Part shown: in pieces, positions 27,173 to 40,122 of the stretch
Layout of the letters: every line of letters begins with the position of its first letter
Numbering within the stretch: the stretch's first letter is position 1
Notes under the pieces: model-generated
What the model was told of the DNA's origin: nothing
Seen by the model: only the letters and a program-made list of their open reading frames with translations
Databases searched by the model: none
Source: Betaproteobacteria bacterium
Lineage (GTDB): Bacteria; Pseudomonadota; Gammaproteobacteria; Burkholderiales; Burkholderiaceae_C
Length of the DNA stretch: 57,835 bases
Assembly (NCBI GenBank): GCA_009919175.1
Contig: RGCL01000011.1
Location: forward strand, 1-57,835
Reading direction: 5' to 3'
Made by a program: the position numbers and the translations under genes

Positions 27173-27997
27173 ATGAGCCAAAAAGACGACTTTTCAATTC
27201 ATTTCATAGGTGGCGGCAACATGGCCAGCGCCATGATCGGTGGTTTGCTGCGCCATGGCTTCTTGGCCAAGCAACTGACCGTAGTGGATCCTGATCCGAA
27301 CGTGGTGCAACGTCACCAGGCCAGCGGCCTCAATGGCAGCCATTTGTTTGAGGCGCCAACCAACGAACCCGACATGGTGATCTGGGCCGTCAAACCCCAA
27401 AGTTTCAAAGCGGCTTGCACTCCCGTTGCTCCCCACACGCGTCAGGCACTTCACCTGAGTGTGGCGGCCGGATTGACCACCGATGCCCTGAGCAGCTGGC
27501 TGGGCACCGAACGCATTGTCCGCGCCATGCCCAACACCCCGGCGCTCATTGGCCTGGGCCAAGCCGGCCTGTACGCCAGGCCAGCTGTTAGCCTGCTGGA
27601 CAAGGAGCGCATCAACCAGGTGATGCACGCCATTGGGCAGTCAATTTGGGTACCCCGTGAAACTGACCTGGATGCCGTGACCGCCATTTCGGGCTCTGGA
27701 CCCGCCTATGTGTTTTATTTCCTGGAGGCCATGATGGACGCTGCGCAACGCATGGGGCTGTCTGCGCAAACGGCCACTCAACTGGCCGTGGGCACCTTCG
27801 AAGGTGCAACCGCCTTGGCCAAGGCCAGCTCAGAGCCACCAGGCGTGTTGCGTGAGCGGGTCACCTCCAAGGGTGGCACCACCTTTGCAGCACTTGAGCA
27901 CATGCGCGCCCACCAGTTGAACGAGCACTTTGTCCAAGCCCTCATGGCAGCACGCCATCGGGCGGAGGAAATGGGCAAAGAATTGGGCAGTCAATGA
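27173..27997 (+). CDS. proC: Pyrroline-5-carboxylate reductase
   Basis: Last step of proline synthesis: reduces 1-pyrroline-5-carboxylate with NAD(P)H. 274 residues. The Rossmann start IHFIGGGNMASAMIGGLL is at about 9-26, and the C-terminal signature AISGSGPAYVFYFLEAM and EPPGVLRERVTSKGGTTFAA form the P5C reductase pattern. I chose the ATG at 27173 (MSQKDDFSIHF); the longer open frame upstream overlaps rplN and the promoter region. It diverges from the spc cluster. Confidence 0.96.
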   Translation: MSQKDDFSIHFIGGGNMASAMIGGLLRHGFLAKQLTVVDPDPNVVQRHQASGLNGSHLFEAPTNEPDMVIWAVKPQSFKAACTPVAPHTRQALHLSVAAGLTTDALSSWLGTERIVRAMPNTPALIGLGQAGLYARPAVSLLDKERINQVMHAIGQSIWVPRETDLDAVTAISGSGPAYVFYFLEAMMDAAQRMGLSAQTATQLAVGTFEGATALAKASSEPPGVLRERVTSKGGTTFAALEHMRAHQLNEHFVQALMAARHRAEEMGKELGSQ

Positions 27998-28041
27998 GGC
28001 GGTGATCAGCCCGCCGCTCCCGTGATCTGTGCGCCTGGCCC

Positions 28042-28932
28042 TCAGCGCAGGGCGTAACCCAATGCCACGCCTGCAAACAAAGTGGCCGCGAGCCAGTGGT
28101 TGAGCCTGAAGGCCTTGAAGCATCCTTCACGGTCACGGTTGCGGATCAAATCGAAATGCCACAAGGCCTGCAAAAGCGCCAACACCCAAGCCAAGCGCAA
28201 AGGCCAACCCAATTGCAGCGGGGTCATGAGCCACAAAAAACCAAACAGATGGAGGGCATAAAAGGCCATCACGGCCATCACATCAGCCGAGCCCAGGGTG
28301 ATGGCCGACGTTTTCATGCCGATGTTCACGTCATCGTCGCGGTCCACCATGGCGTACTCGGTGTCATAGGCCAAAACCCAAAAGAGGTTGGTCAGCAACA
28401 TCCACCATGCCAATGCAGGCACGGCATGCCACCAGCTTGTCCAGCCCCAGGGCTCAGGGCTGAGTGCCGCAAACGCCATGGGAATGCCAAAGCTGAACGC
28501 CACGCCCAGCACAGCCTGAGGCATGGAGACCACGCGCTTGGCAAAGGGATACAGCAGCGCCAGCACCATCGCCACCACGGACCACGCCACCGCGCTGGCC
28601 GATGTGGTCAGCACCAGCCCAAAGGCCAGTAGAGCCAACACGGCACCCAGGAGCAGGGCTTCACGGGTCGAGACCGCACCCGTGGTGACCGGACGCTGCG
28701 CCGTGCGTTTGACGTGTCGGTCAAAGTCCTGATCGGCCACATCGTTGACACAACACCCCGCACTGCGCATGAGGATGGTGCCCAGCACAAACACCGAGAG
28801 CAGATGCCAACCCGGAAAACCGCCAGCGGCCACCCACAGGGCGATGAGCGATGGCCACAAGAGCAGCAACCAACCCGCAGGTCGATCAAAGCGAATCAGG
28901 TTCAAGTAGAGGGTCAGACGCTCGCGCCACAT
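28042..28932 (-). CDS. ubiA: 4-hydroxybenzoate octaprenyltransferase
   Basis: Inner-membrane prenyltransferase of ubiquinone synthesis, 296 residues with about eight or nine membrane spans. The two aspartate-rich Mg-diphosphate motifs are present: [15 protein letters not shown] near 65 and [16 protein letters not shown] near 190. It follows oxyR directly: the ATG at 28932 lies just inside the oxyR 3' end, with an in-frame TTG two codons earlier as a less likely start. Confidence 0.95.
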   Translation of the reverse strand: MWRERLTLYLNLIRFDRPAGWLLLLWPSLIALWVAAGGFPGWHLLSVFVLGTILMRSAGCCVNDVADQDFDRHVKRTAQRPVTTGAVSTREALLLGAVLALLAFGLVLTTSASAVAWSVVAMVLALLYPFAKRVVSMPQAVLGVAFSFGIPMAFAALSPEPWGWTSWWHAVPALAWWMLLTNLFWVLAYDTEYAMVDRDDDVNIGMKTSAITLGSADVMAVMAFYALHLFGFLWLMTPLQLGWPLRLAWVLALLQALWHFDLIRNRDREGCFKAFRLNHWLAATLFAGVALGYALR

Positions 28933-28934
28933 CC

Positions 28935-29978
28935 TCAAGCTCCCTTGGTCACCCTGGGCTTGGATTTGGCCGACGATTTGACCGAGGATTTGCCCGCAGG
29001 CTGGGCCTGTGCACCGCCCTCCTCCAGCCGCTGCACACCGGGCAGATCACAGGCACGAATGGCACGCAGCAAGGCCTCGATGGCCTGCATGCGCGTGAAA
29101 CTGCGCCGCCAGGCCAATACCACGCGACGGCTGGGTGGCAACTCATTCACATCCACCACGGGCAAATAGCAAACCGGGTCTTCGTCCTCTTTTTTTCGAC
29201 GTACCCCGTCCAACGCTGACTTGGGCACCCCCAGGCGGGGCACCAGGGTCACCCCCATGCCGGCTGCCACCATGTACTTGATGGTTTCGAGCGAGGAGCC
29301 CTCAAAACTCTTGCGGATGCCATCGGCATCGCTGGAAAACCGCGCGAACTCTGGGCAGACCTCGAGCACATGGTCCCGAAAGCAATGACCATTGCCCAGC
29401 AGCAGCATGGTTTCGCTCTTGAGCATCTGAGCCGAGACGGCCTTGGCCTTGGCCAAAAGGTGTGAGCGCGGCACGGCCGCCATGAAGGGCTCGTCGTACA
29501 GCGGGCAAGTCTCCAGACCCGTGTCGGGGAAAGGCTCGGCCATCACCGCGCAATCGATCTCGCCATTGCGCAGCATGTCGAGCAAGCGGACGGTGAAGTT
29601 TTCCTGCAAGAGCAAGGGCATTTGCGGCGTGAGGCGAATGCTGTGCTTGACCAGTTCGGGCAACACATAAGGCGCAATGGTGTAGATCACGCCCAGCCGC
29701 AAGGGACCCGCCAGCGGATCTTTGCCGCGCTTGGCAATTTCCTTGATCAGCGAGGCCTGCTCCAGCACGCCCTGGGCTTGTTGAACGATTTCCTCACCCA
29801 GCGGGGTCACGCTCACTTCGTTGGCACTGCGCTCAAAAAGCATCACACCCAATTCGTCTTCCAGCTTTTTGATGCCCACCGACAAGGTGGGTTGCGACAC
29901 AAAGCAGGCCTCGGCCGCACGGCCGAAATGCTTTTCACGGGCCAAGGCCACGATGTATTTGAGTTCTGTCAGCGTCAT
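28935..29978 (-). CDS. oxyR: Hydrogen peroxide-sensing LysR-type regulator OxyR
   Basis: 347 residues. N-terminal winged helix ([35 protein letters not shown]) and a periplasmic-binding-like sensor domain. The redox cysteines are C199 and C208 in [12 protein letters not shown], the same numbers as in E. coli, so this is a true peroxide sensor and not just a LysR relative. A Lys/Ser/Ala-rich tail of about 30 residues ([18 protein letters not shown]) is an addition typical of some Burkholderiales. It follows recG by 18 bases; the recG-oxyR neighbourhood is known in other Proteobacteria. Confidence 0.96.
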   Translation of the reverse strand: MTLTELKYIVALAREKHFGRAAEACFVSQPTLSVGIKKLEDELGVMLFERSANEVSVTPLGEEIVQQAQGVLEQASLIKEIAKRGKDPLAGPLRLGVIYTIAPYVLPELVKHSIRLTPQMPLLLQENFTVRLLDMLRNGEIDCAVMAEPFPDTGLETCPLYDEPFMAAVPRSHLLAKAKAVSAQMLKSETMLLLGNGHCFRDHVLEVCPEFARFSSDADGIRKSFEGSSLETIKYMVAAGMGVTLVPRLGVPKSALDGVRRKKEDEDPVCYLPVVDVNELPPSRRVVLAWRRSFTRMQAIEALLRAIRACDLPGVQRLEEGGAQAQPAGKSSVKSSAKSKPRVTKGA

Positions 29979-29996
29979 GAGATGAATGAACCGCCC

Positions 29997-32074
<2,078 letters not shown>

Positions 32075-32078
<4 letters not shown>

Positions 32079-32626
32079 AGGCTCCAGCGCAACGAGCGAA
32101 ACACCATGTCGACCACCTGCAGGATCACCAGCAAGACCATGGGCGACAAATCCAGCCCACCGATTTGGGGCAGCACGCGGCGAATGGGATCCAGCCAGGG
32201 CGTGATCATGCGATCGATCAACAAGGCCATGGGGCTGTAACTTTGTACCCACGACAAGATGATGGCCACGATGGTGAGGCCAAAGAGGCCAGACAAAGCC
32301 AGTTGCACCAACTCAAACGCCGCCCACACCAAAAGATAGGGGCTGGTGGGCGCAACGCCCAACAGCGCCAGAGCCAGCAATTTGCCCAGGGCAATCCCAT
32401 ACGCCCCCAGCAGCGAGGCCACATCCAGCCGCCGCGCTGCGGGCAAGACCTTGCGCAGGCGCAAGACCAGGCCATCGGTCAGGCCAAGGATGAGCGGTCC
32501 GAGCGGATTGCCCGATTGCCGACCCAGGGGCACGCGAAGCCAGCCCAGGTAAGCGCGCAACAGGCACAGACCCGCAAGCAGTCCCGTGATCACATCAAGC
32601 AAAAAGGTGGCGATTTGGATGAGCAT
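32075..32626 (-). CDS. YggT family membrane protein
   Basis: 183 residues with two YGGT repeats, each a pair of membrane helices: one near the N-terminus (LLDVITGLLAGLCLLRAYLG) and a second near 115-180 ending WVQSYSPMALLIDRMITPWL. Related proteins have been linked to osmotic tolerance and cell division, but the function is not settled. Start at 32626 (MLIQIATFLLDV). It precedes recG with an overlapping stop/start and diverges from queA. Confidence 0.85.
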
Positions 32627-32718
32627 GGGCGCAAAGCATACACAGTTGTGCAGACCTTGAGCATGGGAGAATGCGGCTCTCACTTCACTTGGTACGGGTT
32701 AGTCCAGCCCTCAAGCCC

Positions 32719-34981
<2,263 letters not shown>

Positions 34982-34992
34982 GGGATGGGTCG

Positions 34993-35007
34993 TGGGCACT
35001 GTGCCCA
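34993..35007. terminator. Hairpin between convergent tgt and otnK
   Basis: TGGGCAC-T-GTGCCCA extended by outer GTC/GAC pairs, 11 bases after the tgt stop. No clear T-run follows on either strand, so terminator activity is only suggested by its position between two convergent genes. Confidence 0.35.
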
Positions 35008-35042
35008 TGACAACGTGATCGCGACAACACCCCGCTTGTGAC

Positions 35043-36344
35043 TCAGCGAGACTTGGCCGCCTTCAAGACCTCAAAGGCCTTGGCGAAAAAGTCCACCGTG
35101 CCAAAGTTACCCGACTTGAGTGTGAGGTGCACGCCCTGGTCGGCAACCAGGGGTGCATGGCACCACGGCACACCCGGGTCAATCTGCACACCAATTTGCA
35201 GCTGGGTCACCCCCAGGGCTTGCACGCATGCGCCCGAGGTTTCACCGCCCGCCACCACCAACTGCCCCACGCCCGCCTGGACCAGGCCTTGCGCCACGCG
35301 CGCCAGGGCTTGCTCCACGGCATGGCCAGTTTGCAAGCTGCCCCACTGGGCTTGCGCGGCCTTGACCACGTCGGGCTCATCGGTGGAATACACCAACACC
35401 GGCCCTTTGGCCAGCAGCGGCTTGGCCCAGGCCAGCACCGCATCGCATTGGGCAGCCAGCCCCGACTCGCCGCCCGAGACCAGGGCTTGCACATCCATGG
35501 CCATGCAAGGCCAGCCCAAGGCTTTGACATGCGCCACCTGTGCACGGGTGGCTTGTGAACAACTGCCCGACACCACCGCTTGCCAGCCGGCCACGGCGGG
35601 CAAGGCAGCGGCTTGCGGGTTGGGCGTCAACCCCCAGTTGGCGGGCAAACCAATGGCCACGCCCGAGCCGCCAGTCACCAGCGGCATGCCCTTGAGCGCC
35701 GGCCCCAGGCGAAGCAAATCGGCGTTGTCCACCGCGTCCACGATGGCCACGCCCACACCCTGTTGGCGCAAGGCCTGGAAACGCGCCGAGATGGCCTCAG
35801 GCCCCAGCGCCACCACACGGTGATCGACCAAGCCCACCTGCCCCTTGCATTGACCTTGCATGACCTTGACCAGGTTGGACTCGGTCATGGGCGTGAGCGG
35901 GTGATGGCGCATGCCGCTGTCGGCCAGCAAGACATCGCCCACAAACAAATGCCCCTTGAACACCGAACGCTGGTTGTCGGGGAAGGCGGGCGTGGCCATG
36001 GTGAAGTCGGTGCCCAAGGCCTGCATCAAGGCCTCGGTGACGGGGCCAATGTTGCCGCGCACATCGCCCTCGTACCAACTGTCAAAGGTCGAACAGTATT
36101 TGAAATAGATTTGCTCAGCCCCTTGCGCACGCAACCACCGCAGCGCAGCCAAGGATTGTTCAATGGCCTCATGGGGCGGGATGGTGCGGCTTTTGAGCGC
36201 CACCACCACCGCATCCACATCGGCGTCCAGGGACGCAGGGGGCACGCCAATGGTTTGCACCACCCGCATGCCTGCGCGAACCAGGTTGTTGGCGAGGTCA
36301 GTGGCCCCAGTGAAATCGTCTGCAATGCAGCCCAGGCGCATCAT
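35043..36344 (-). CDS. otnK: 3-oxo-tetronate 4-kinase (OtnK, DUF1537 family)
   Basis: 433 residues. The N-terminal GCIADDFTGATDLANNLVRA and FKYCSTFDSWYEGDVRGNIG are the DUF1537 sugar-acid kinase signatures. The C-terminal domain shows VVAGGETSGACVQALGV and LKSGNFGTVDFFAKA, where ATP binds. The family phosphorylates 3-oxo-tetronates in four-carbon acid-sugar catabolism, usually beside OtnC aldolase, OtnI isomerase and a dehydrogenase; none of these is adjacent here. The ATG overlaps the stop of the FIST-domain gene (ATGA). A related dehydrogenase family member is encoded at 47840-48754, not close by. Confidence 0.85.
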   Translation of the reverse strand: MMRLGCIADDFTGATDLANNLVRAGMRVVQTIGVPPASLDADVDAVVVALKSRTIPPHEAIEQSLAALRWLRAQGAEQIYFKYCSTFDSWYEGDVRGNIGPVTEALMQALGTDFTMATPAFPDNQRSVFKGHLFVGDVLLADSGMRHHPLTPMTESNLVKVMQGQCKGQVGLVDHRVVALGPEAISARFQALRQQGVGVAIVDAVDNADLLRLGPALKGMPLVTGGSGVAIGLPANWGLTPNPQAAALPAVAGWQAVVSGSCSQATRAQVAHVKALGWPCMAMDVQALVSGGESGLAAQCDAVLAWAKPLLAKGPVLVYSTDEPDVVKAAQAQWGSLQTGHAVEQALARVAQGLVQAGVGQLVVAGGETSGACVQALGVTQLQIGVQIDPGVPWCHAPLVADQGVHLTLKSGNFGTVDFFAKAFEVLKAAKSR

Positions 36345-37600
36345 TCAACTCCAGAGATGAACACGGTGAGCACCCCCGTGTAGCCATGAATCTGCCGGTG
36401 AGCGATCTCACCCGCAGCAAAAAATCCAACCAAGGGGATGTCGCCCAGGGCTTCACGCAAGATGTGGAGCTCGGCATGCGGCGCACCAAAGTGAGGTCCA
36501 CCGCGCCCAGAGCAACTCACGTACACCGCGCCTCGAATCGCTGCGCTCACCTCGCCAGCGGGCGAGGCCGCAAGCGACTCCACCACATCCCTCACCTGGG
36601 TGGCCATGCGGCGCAAATCGGCACTGGCGGCCGCCACATCGTGGTGACAAAACGACAGCTGCATGCCGGCTTCGACTTCGTCGGCAATCGCCACGGCATC
36701 GCGGCCTGGGTCCAAGCCAATGATGTGCCTCACCATCACCTCTTCGCCAAAGGCCGTGGCCACACTGGGGGAGGCCAACGCTGCGCGGCTCACCCCCACC
36801 AGGGTGCGGCGCACTTGCGCCACTGCACGCTCGGGGTCATCGAGGGTCACGCCCAGTTCGTCCATGAGCACTTCCAGCGCCGGTCGCCCGCCCAACTCCT
36901 CCACCACATGGCCAGATGCGCGCGTGATCTCGCGCGTGGGACCCAGCGGCTGGCAACCCTGCGTGACGCGGCACACCATGCCCACACCCTGGCCAAAGGC
37001 CAAGCCGCTGAGACCGCCTTCGAACACGCCAGAGTGAGACAAGGCCGTGGGTCGCTGGTCCCAGCCATTGACGGCGAATTGAACCGCACCATGACGGCTG
37101 GCGCACAAGCCGCCAAACAGCTCGCCCGTGGTGGTGAGGTCGGCGACATCCTGAATGAGGTCGCCCAGCATGGGAGTCATGGGGTCGGCATGCACCAGGG
37201 CAGCCTGAGGCACAAAGCCCTTGGGGGCTTGTTGACCCAGGGGCGAGATGCCGTTGAAGACCTGAAACGATCCCTGCGGCCATTCGCACAGCATCACCAC
37301 CAGGCCGGGTTCGTCGAAATACTCCACGCCGCTGCTGCACACGCCCACGCCCACCGTGCCGCACCAGTGGGCAATCGTGGGCAGGGACTGGCGCAAATGG
37401 TCAAGCAAGGCCTGCGCATGCGGGGCATAGGCATCGGTGGCGTAGACCAGAGCCACATTGGGCTGCGTGATCAGCGAGCTGTGCGCATCGCGTTGCGCCG
37501 TGTCGAGCTGAGCCTTGAGTTGCGTCACCACCAAGCCTGCGGCCATCGCCCAGTGCGGATGAGTGGCATGGCCACAAATGAAGCGCGTCGCTGAAGTCAT
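36341..37600 (-). CDS. FIST N-terminal and C-terminal domain protein
   Basis: 419 residues: an N-terminal FIST sensory domain (about 40-230, with WCGTVGVGVCSSGVEYF) and a C-terminal FIST_C domain ending LGDIPLVGFFAAGEIAHRQI and TGVLTVFISG. FIST domains are thought to bind small ligands such as amino acids and are often attached to signalling outputs; here no output domain is present. It is 15 bases after the PhaM-like gene and is coupled to otnK by an ATGA overlap. Confidence 0.85.
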   Translation of the reverse strand: MTSATRFICGHATHPHWAMAAGLVVTQLKAQLDTAQRDAHSSLITQPNVALVYATDAYAPHAQALLDHLRQSLPTIAHWCGTVGVGVCSSGVEYFDEPGLVVMLCEWPQGSFQVFNGISPLGQQAPKGFVPQAALVHADPMTPMLGDLIQDVADLTTTGELFGGLCASRHGAVQFAVNGWDQRPTALSHSGVFEGGLSGLAFGQGVGMVCRVTQGCQPLGPTREITRASGHVVEELGGRPALEVLMDELGVTLDDPERAVAQVRRTLVGVSRAALASPSVATAFGEEVMVRHIIGLDPGRDAVAIADEVEAGMQLSFCHHDVAAASADLRRMATQVRDVVESLAASPAGEVSAAIRGAVYVSCSGRGGPHFGAPHAELHILREALGDIPLVGFFAAGEIAHRQIHGYTGVLTVFISGVE

Positions 37601-37615
37601 GCCAAGGCGTGGGGC

Positions 37616-38203
37616 TCAGGCCTTGCGGCTGCGCGCCGTCTTGGCGCTGCCTGCGGGCTTTTTGCTGCGGGGCTTGGCGCTCGACGCCGAGCCGGTTGCT
37701 GAAGTGGGAGCGGCCTTGGCCACCTTGTCGCCCACAGCCGTGACAGCCTCGCGGGCGTGCCGCTGCATGTCGGTCATGCTTTGCTGGGCGATCTGGCCAA
37801 ACTGATTGGCCAGGTTGGTCCACAAACGCATGGCCTCGGGTGCTGCGGGGGCGGTGGACGTGGTGGCCGAGGGCTGGGCTGCGGCATCGCCTGGGGCGTC
37901 GCTGCTGGCGCGACTGGCTTTTTTGGGTTGCAGGGCTGACTTCCAATCCACATTCATTTGCTGCAAGGTGGACAAGGTCATGCGCTGCACTTCCAGCGCC
38001 TGAATCGAGGCGTTCAAGGCCTTGGTGTTTTGTTCCAGCCAGAACAACACCGTTTTCAATTCCTGGATGCGCTGGTCCAGCTCCTTGGGATCGAGCGTGG
38101 GCTTGAGCCAGGGGTGAATGGCGGTGGATTGCGCGCCACTGAGGGACTTGAGGAAGTCAAAGCCCTGCAGGTTGGCAAAAAAATCGCTTCCGGGTTGGCT
38201 CAT
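37616..38203 (-). CDS. PhaM-like polyhydroxyalkanoate granule regulatory protein
   Basis: 195 residues. The N-terminal part has DFFANLQGFDFLKSLSG and the conserved helix IQELKTVLFWLEQNTKALNA followed by IQALEVQRMTLSTLQQMN, matching PhaM of Burkholderiales. The C-terminus (about 160-195) is Ala/Lys/Ser-rich with AAKP-like basic repeats. In Ralstonia/Cupriavidus such a tail binds DNA and tethers PHB granules to the nucleoid while activating PHB synthase. An excellent ribosome-binding site, AGGAGG, lies seven bases before the ATG. The start overlaps the stop of the FAH-family gene. Confidence 0.78.
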   Translation of the reverse strand: MSQPGSDFFANLQGFDFLKSLSGAQSTAIHPWLKPTLDPKELDQRIQELKTVLFWLEQNTKALNASIQALEVQRMTLSTLQQMNVDWKSALQPKKASRASSDAPGDAAAQPSATTSTAPAAPEAMRLWTNLANQFGQIAQQSMTDMQRHAREAVTAVGDKVAKAAPTSATGSASSAKPRSKKPAGSAKTARSRKA

Positions 38204-39234
38204 GATTGACCTCCTGAGGATGATCCAGTGGATGAAAACGGCGCAATGCGCTGGTCGATCGCGCCAAAAATGGACTGGCCATCCGCACCCTTCATTTCGA
38301 TGCGGATGGTGTCACCAAACTTCATGAACTGGGTGCTGGCGCGTCCATCAAGAATGGTCTCCATTGCGCGCTTTTCGGCAATGCAGCTGTACCCATTGGG
38401 CCATGTTTTGACACCTTGCTGCTCCACCGCCTGGTTGCTCACCGTGCCACTGCCCACAATGGAGCCCGCGCGCACATTGCGGGTCTTGGCCAGGTGGGCA
38501 ATGAGTTGCCCGAAGTGAAAGGTCATGGGGGCGGCATCGCAATAGCCCACACGACGGCCATTCCAGGTGGACTGCAACTTGAGGTGGACACGGCCGTCCT
38601 TCCAGGCCGAGCCCAATTCATCGAGGGTGACGGCCACTGGCGAAAACGCCGTGGCTGGCTTGCCCTGCAAAAAGCCAAATCCCTTGGCCAGTTCGTCGGG
38701 GATGAGGCGGCGCAACGACACATCATTGGCCAGCATCACCAGACGAATGGACTCCAGGCCCTGCTCGGGTGTGGCGCCCATGGTGACATCCCCCGTGACC
38801 ACGGTGATCTCGGATTCGAAGTCAATGCCCCAGTCTTCGCTGATGCACACCACGTCATCGCAAGGCCCCATGAAGTCATCGCTGCCCCCTTGGTACATCA
38901 GTGGGTCGGTGTAATAGCTGGCAGGCACTTCGCTGTTGCGCGCAGCGCGCACCAGCTCCACATGATTGAGGTAGGCCGAGCCATCAGCCCACTGATAAGC
39001 GCGAGGCAGTGGTGCCATGCACATGCGGGGGTCAAACGCAAAGGCATGGCGCGCCTTGCCCTGGTTGAGGGTTTCATACAAGTCTTGCAACTGGGGCCAA
39101 TGAAAGTTCCAGTCGTCCAGGACCTGCTGCAAGTGCTGGGCGATGCCCGTGGCGAAGTGGGCTTGCGTGAGGTCGCGCGAGACCACAACCAATTGACCAT
39201 CGCGGGATCCGTCTTTGTAAGTGGCAAGTTTCAT
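38200..39234 (-). CDS. Fumarylacetoacetate hydrolase family protein
   Basis: 344 residues. The N-terminal MKLATYKDGSRDGQLVVVSR is followed by the FAH catalytic fold with YTDPLMYQGGSDDF and the metal-binding acidic cluster ISEDWGIDFESEITVV. GSGTVSNQAVEQQG and MKFGDTIRIEMKG are typical of the C-terminal part. Members cleave or decarboxylate acyl-pyruvates, e.g. in aromatic breakdown; the closest type appears to be the fumarylacetoacetase-like group, but the substrate is not certain. First gene of a four-gene minus-strand run with the PhaM-like, FIST and otnK genes. Confidence 0.88.
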   Translation of the reverse strand: MKLATYKDGSRDGQLVVVSRDLTQAHFATGIAQHLQQVLDDWNFHWPQLQDLYETLNQGKARHAFAFDPRMCMAPLPRAYQWADGSAYLNHVELVRAARNSEVPASYYTDPLMYQGGSDDFMGPCDDVVCISEDWGIDFESEITVVTGDVTMGATPEQGLESIRLVMLANDVSLRRLIPDELAKGFGFLQGKPATAFSPVAVTLDELGSAWKDGRVHLKLQSTWNGRRVGYCDAAPMTFHFGQLIAHLAKTRNVRAGSIVGSGTVSNQAVEQQGVKTWPNGYSCIAEKRAMETILDGRASTQFMKFGDTIRIEMKGADGQSIFGAIDQRIAPFSSTGSSSGGQS

Positions 39235-39309
39235 GGCGTCATTCCTGTGAACCCAAGGCCAGCGAGCGCGTTGGGCAAAAAAGCAAACCAAGTGGCATCA
39301 TATTCGCCC

Positions 39310-40098
39310 ATGAAGCCTGATCTCCTCCTGAAAGACACCGACGCTTTGCGCCAGCGCCGCGCCTTGCTGTCCCTGTGGGGACGCGGGGCAATGGCCATGG
39401 CAGGCATCGCGGGCATGACAGGCACTGGCCTGCTTGGCCTGAGCCCAACCCTCAGCCATGCCCTGAGCTGGCCCGCACGCCAGACCTGGACCTATGCGGT
39501 CGAGGGTCGCGCCAGCGGCATCCCGTATCGCACCGAGTCGTCGCTGGCCTTGAGCCTGGACGGCGGACGGTTCCAGATCGTCAATGACATCCGCGTGCCG
39601 TTCATGGGCAGCCAGATCCAGACCAGCTCCGGTGTGTGGACCGAGGGCAAAGGTCCAGACCCTCGATCCTTCAACGACAACAAGCGCAAAGAGCGCAATG
39701 CCCAGTTCGATCCGGATCAGGGGCGCATCGTGTTTCCCGCCTCCAGCCTGAGCGTGGCCTGGGTGGCGGGTGTTCAAGACCGCATCAGCCTGCTGCTGGC
39801 GCTCACGCACAAGTGCCAAACCCAAGGCGCCAGCCTCAAGGCGGGCCAGGTCTGGCGTGTGCCGGTGATTTCATCGTCGGGCATCGACACCTGGCAACTT
39901 GAATGCAAGGGTCAGCATGCCCTTGACTTGCCGCTGGGGCACATGAACGCCTGGCAATGGGACAGGGTGGAATTGCCCGCAGGCGAAGCCGCGCTCAGTT
40001 TCTGGCTGTCGCCTCAGGCGGGCGGCGGCCCCGTTCGCCTGCTCATGGTGCAGGGCAACGGCGACCGCGTGGACCAGCGCTTGAGCAAATGGGCGTGA
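39310..40098 (+). CDS. DUF3108 domain-containing protein, probably exported
   Basis: 262 residues. A basic N-terminus (LRQRRALLSLWGRG) and a hydrophobic stretch at about 22-48 suggest a Sec signal or membrane anchor; an arginine pair is present but the full Tat motif is not. The rest matches the DUF3108 pattern: WTYAVEGRASGIPYRTESSL, a Ser-Gly-rich centre, QFDPDQGRIVFPASS, and GVQDRISLLLAL. The family is thought to form beta-rich periplasmic proteins of unknown function. The ATG at 39310 was chosen because it precedes the signal; the frame is open far upstream only as antisense of the FAH gene. Confidence 0.7.
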   Translation: MKPDLLLKDTDALRQRRALLSLWGRGAMAMAGIAGMTGTGLLGLSPTLSHALSWPARQTWTYAVEGRASGIPYRTESSLALSLDGGRFQIVNDIRVPFMGSQIQTSSGVWTEGKGPDPRSFNDNKRKERNAQFDPDQGRIVFPASSLSVAWVAGVQDRISLLLALTHKCQTQGASLKAGQVWRVPVISSSGIDTWQLECKGQHALDLPLGHMNAWQWDRVELPAGEAALSFWLSPQAGGGPVRLLMVQGNGDRVDQRLSKWA

Positions 40099-40122
40099 CC
40101 ACGCCCACCTGCCCTGGCACCG

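Noticed and set aside
36386-37594. A 402-codon plus-strand frame opposite the FIST gene
   Set aside because: Shadow of the FIST-domain gene; its translation is His/Arg-rich low-complexity without any motif.
38416-39309. Long upstream extension of the DUF3108 frame
   Set aside because: This part is antisense to the FAH-family gene; a signal-peptide-like start at 39310 is far more plausible.
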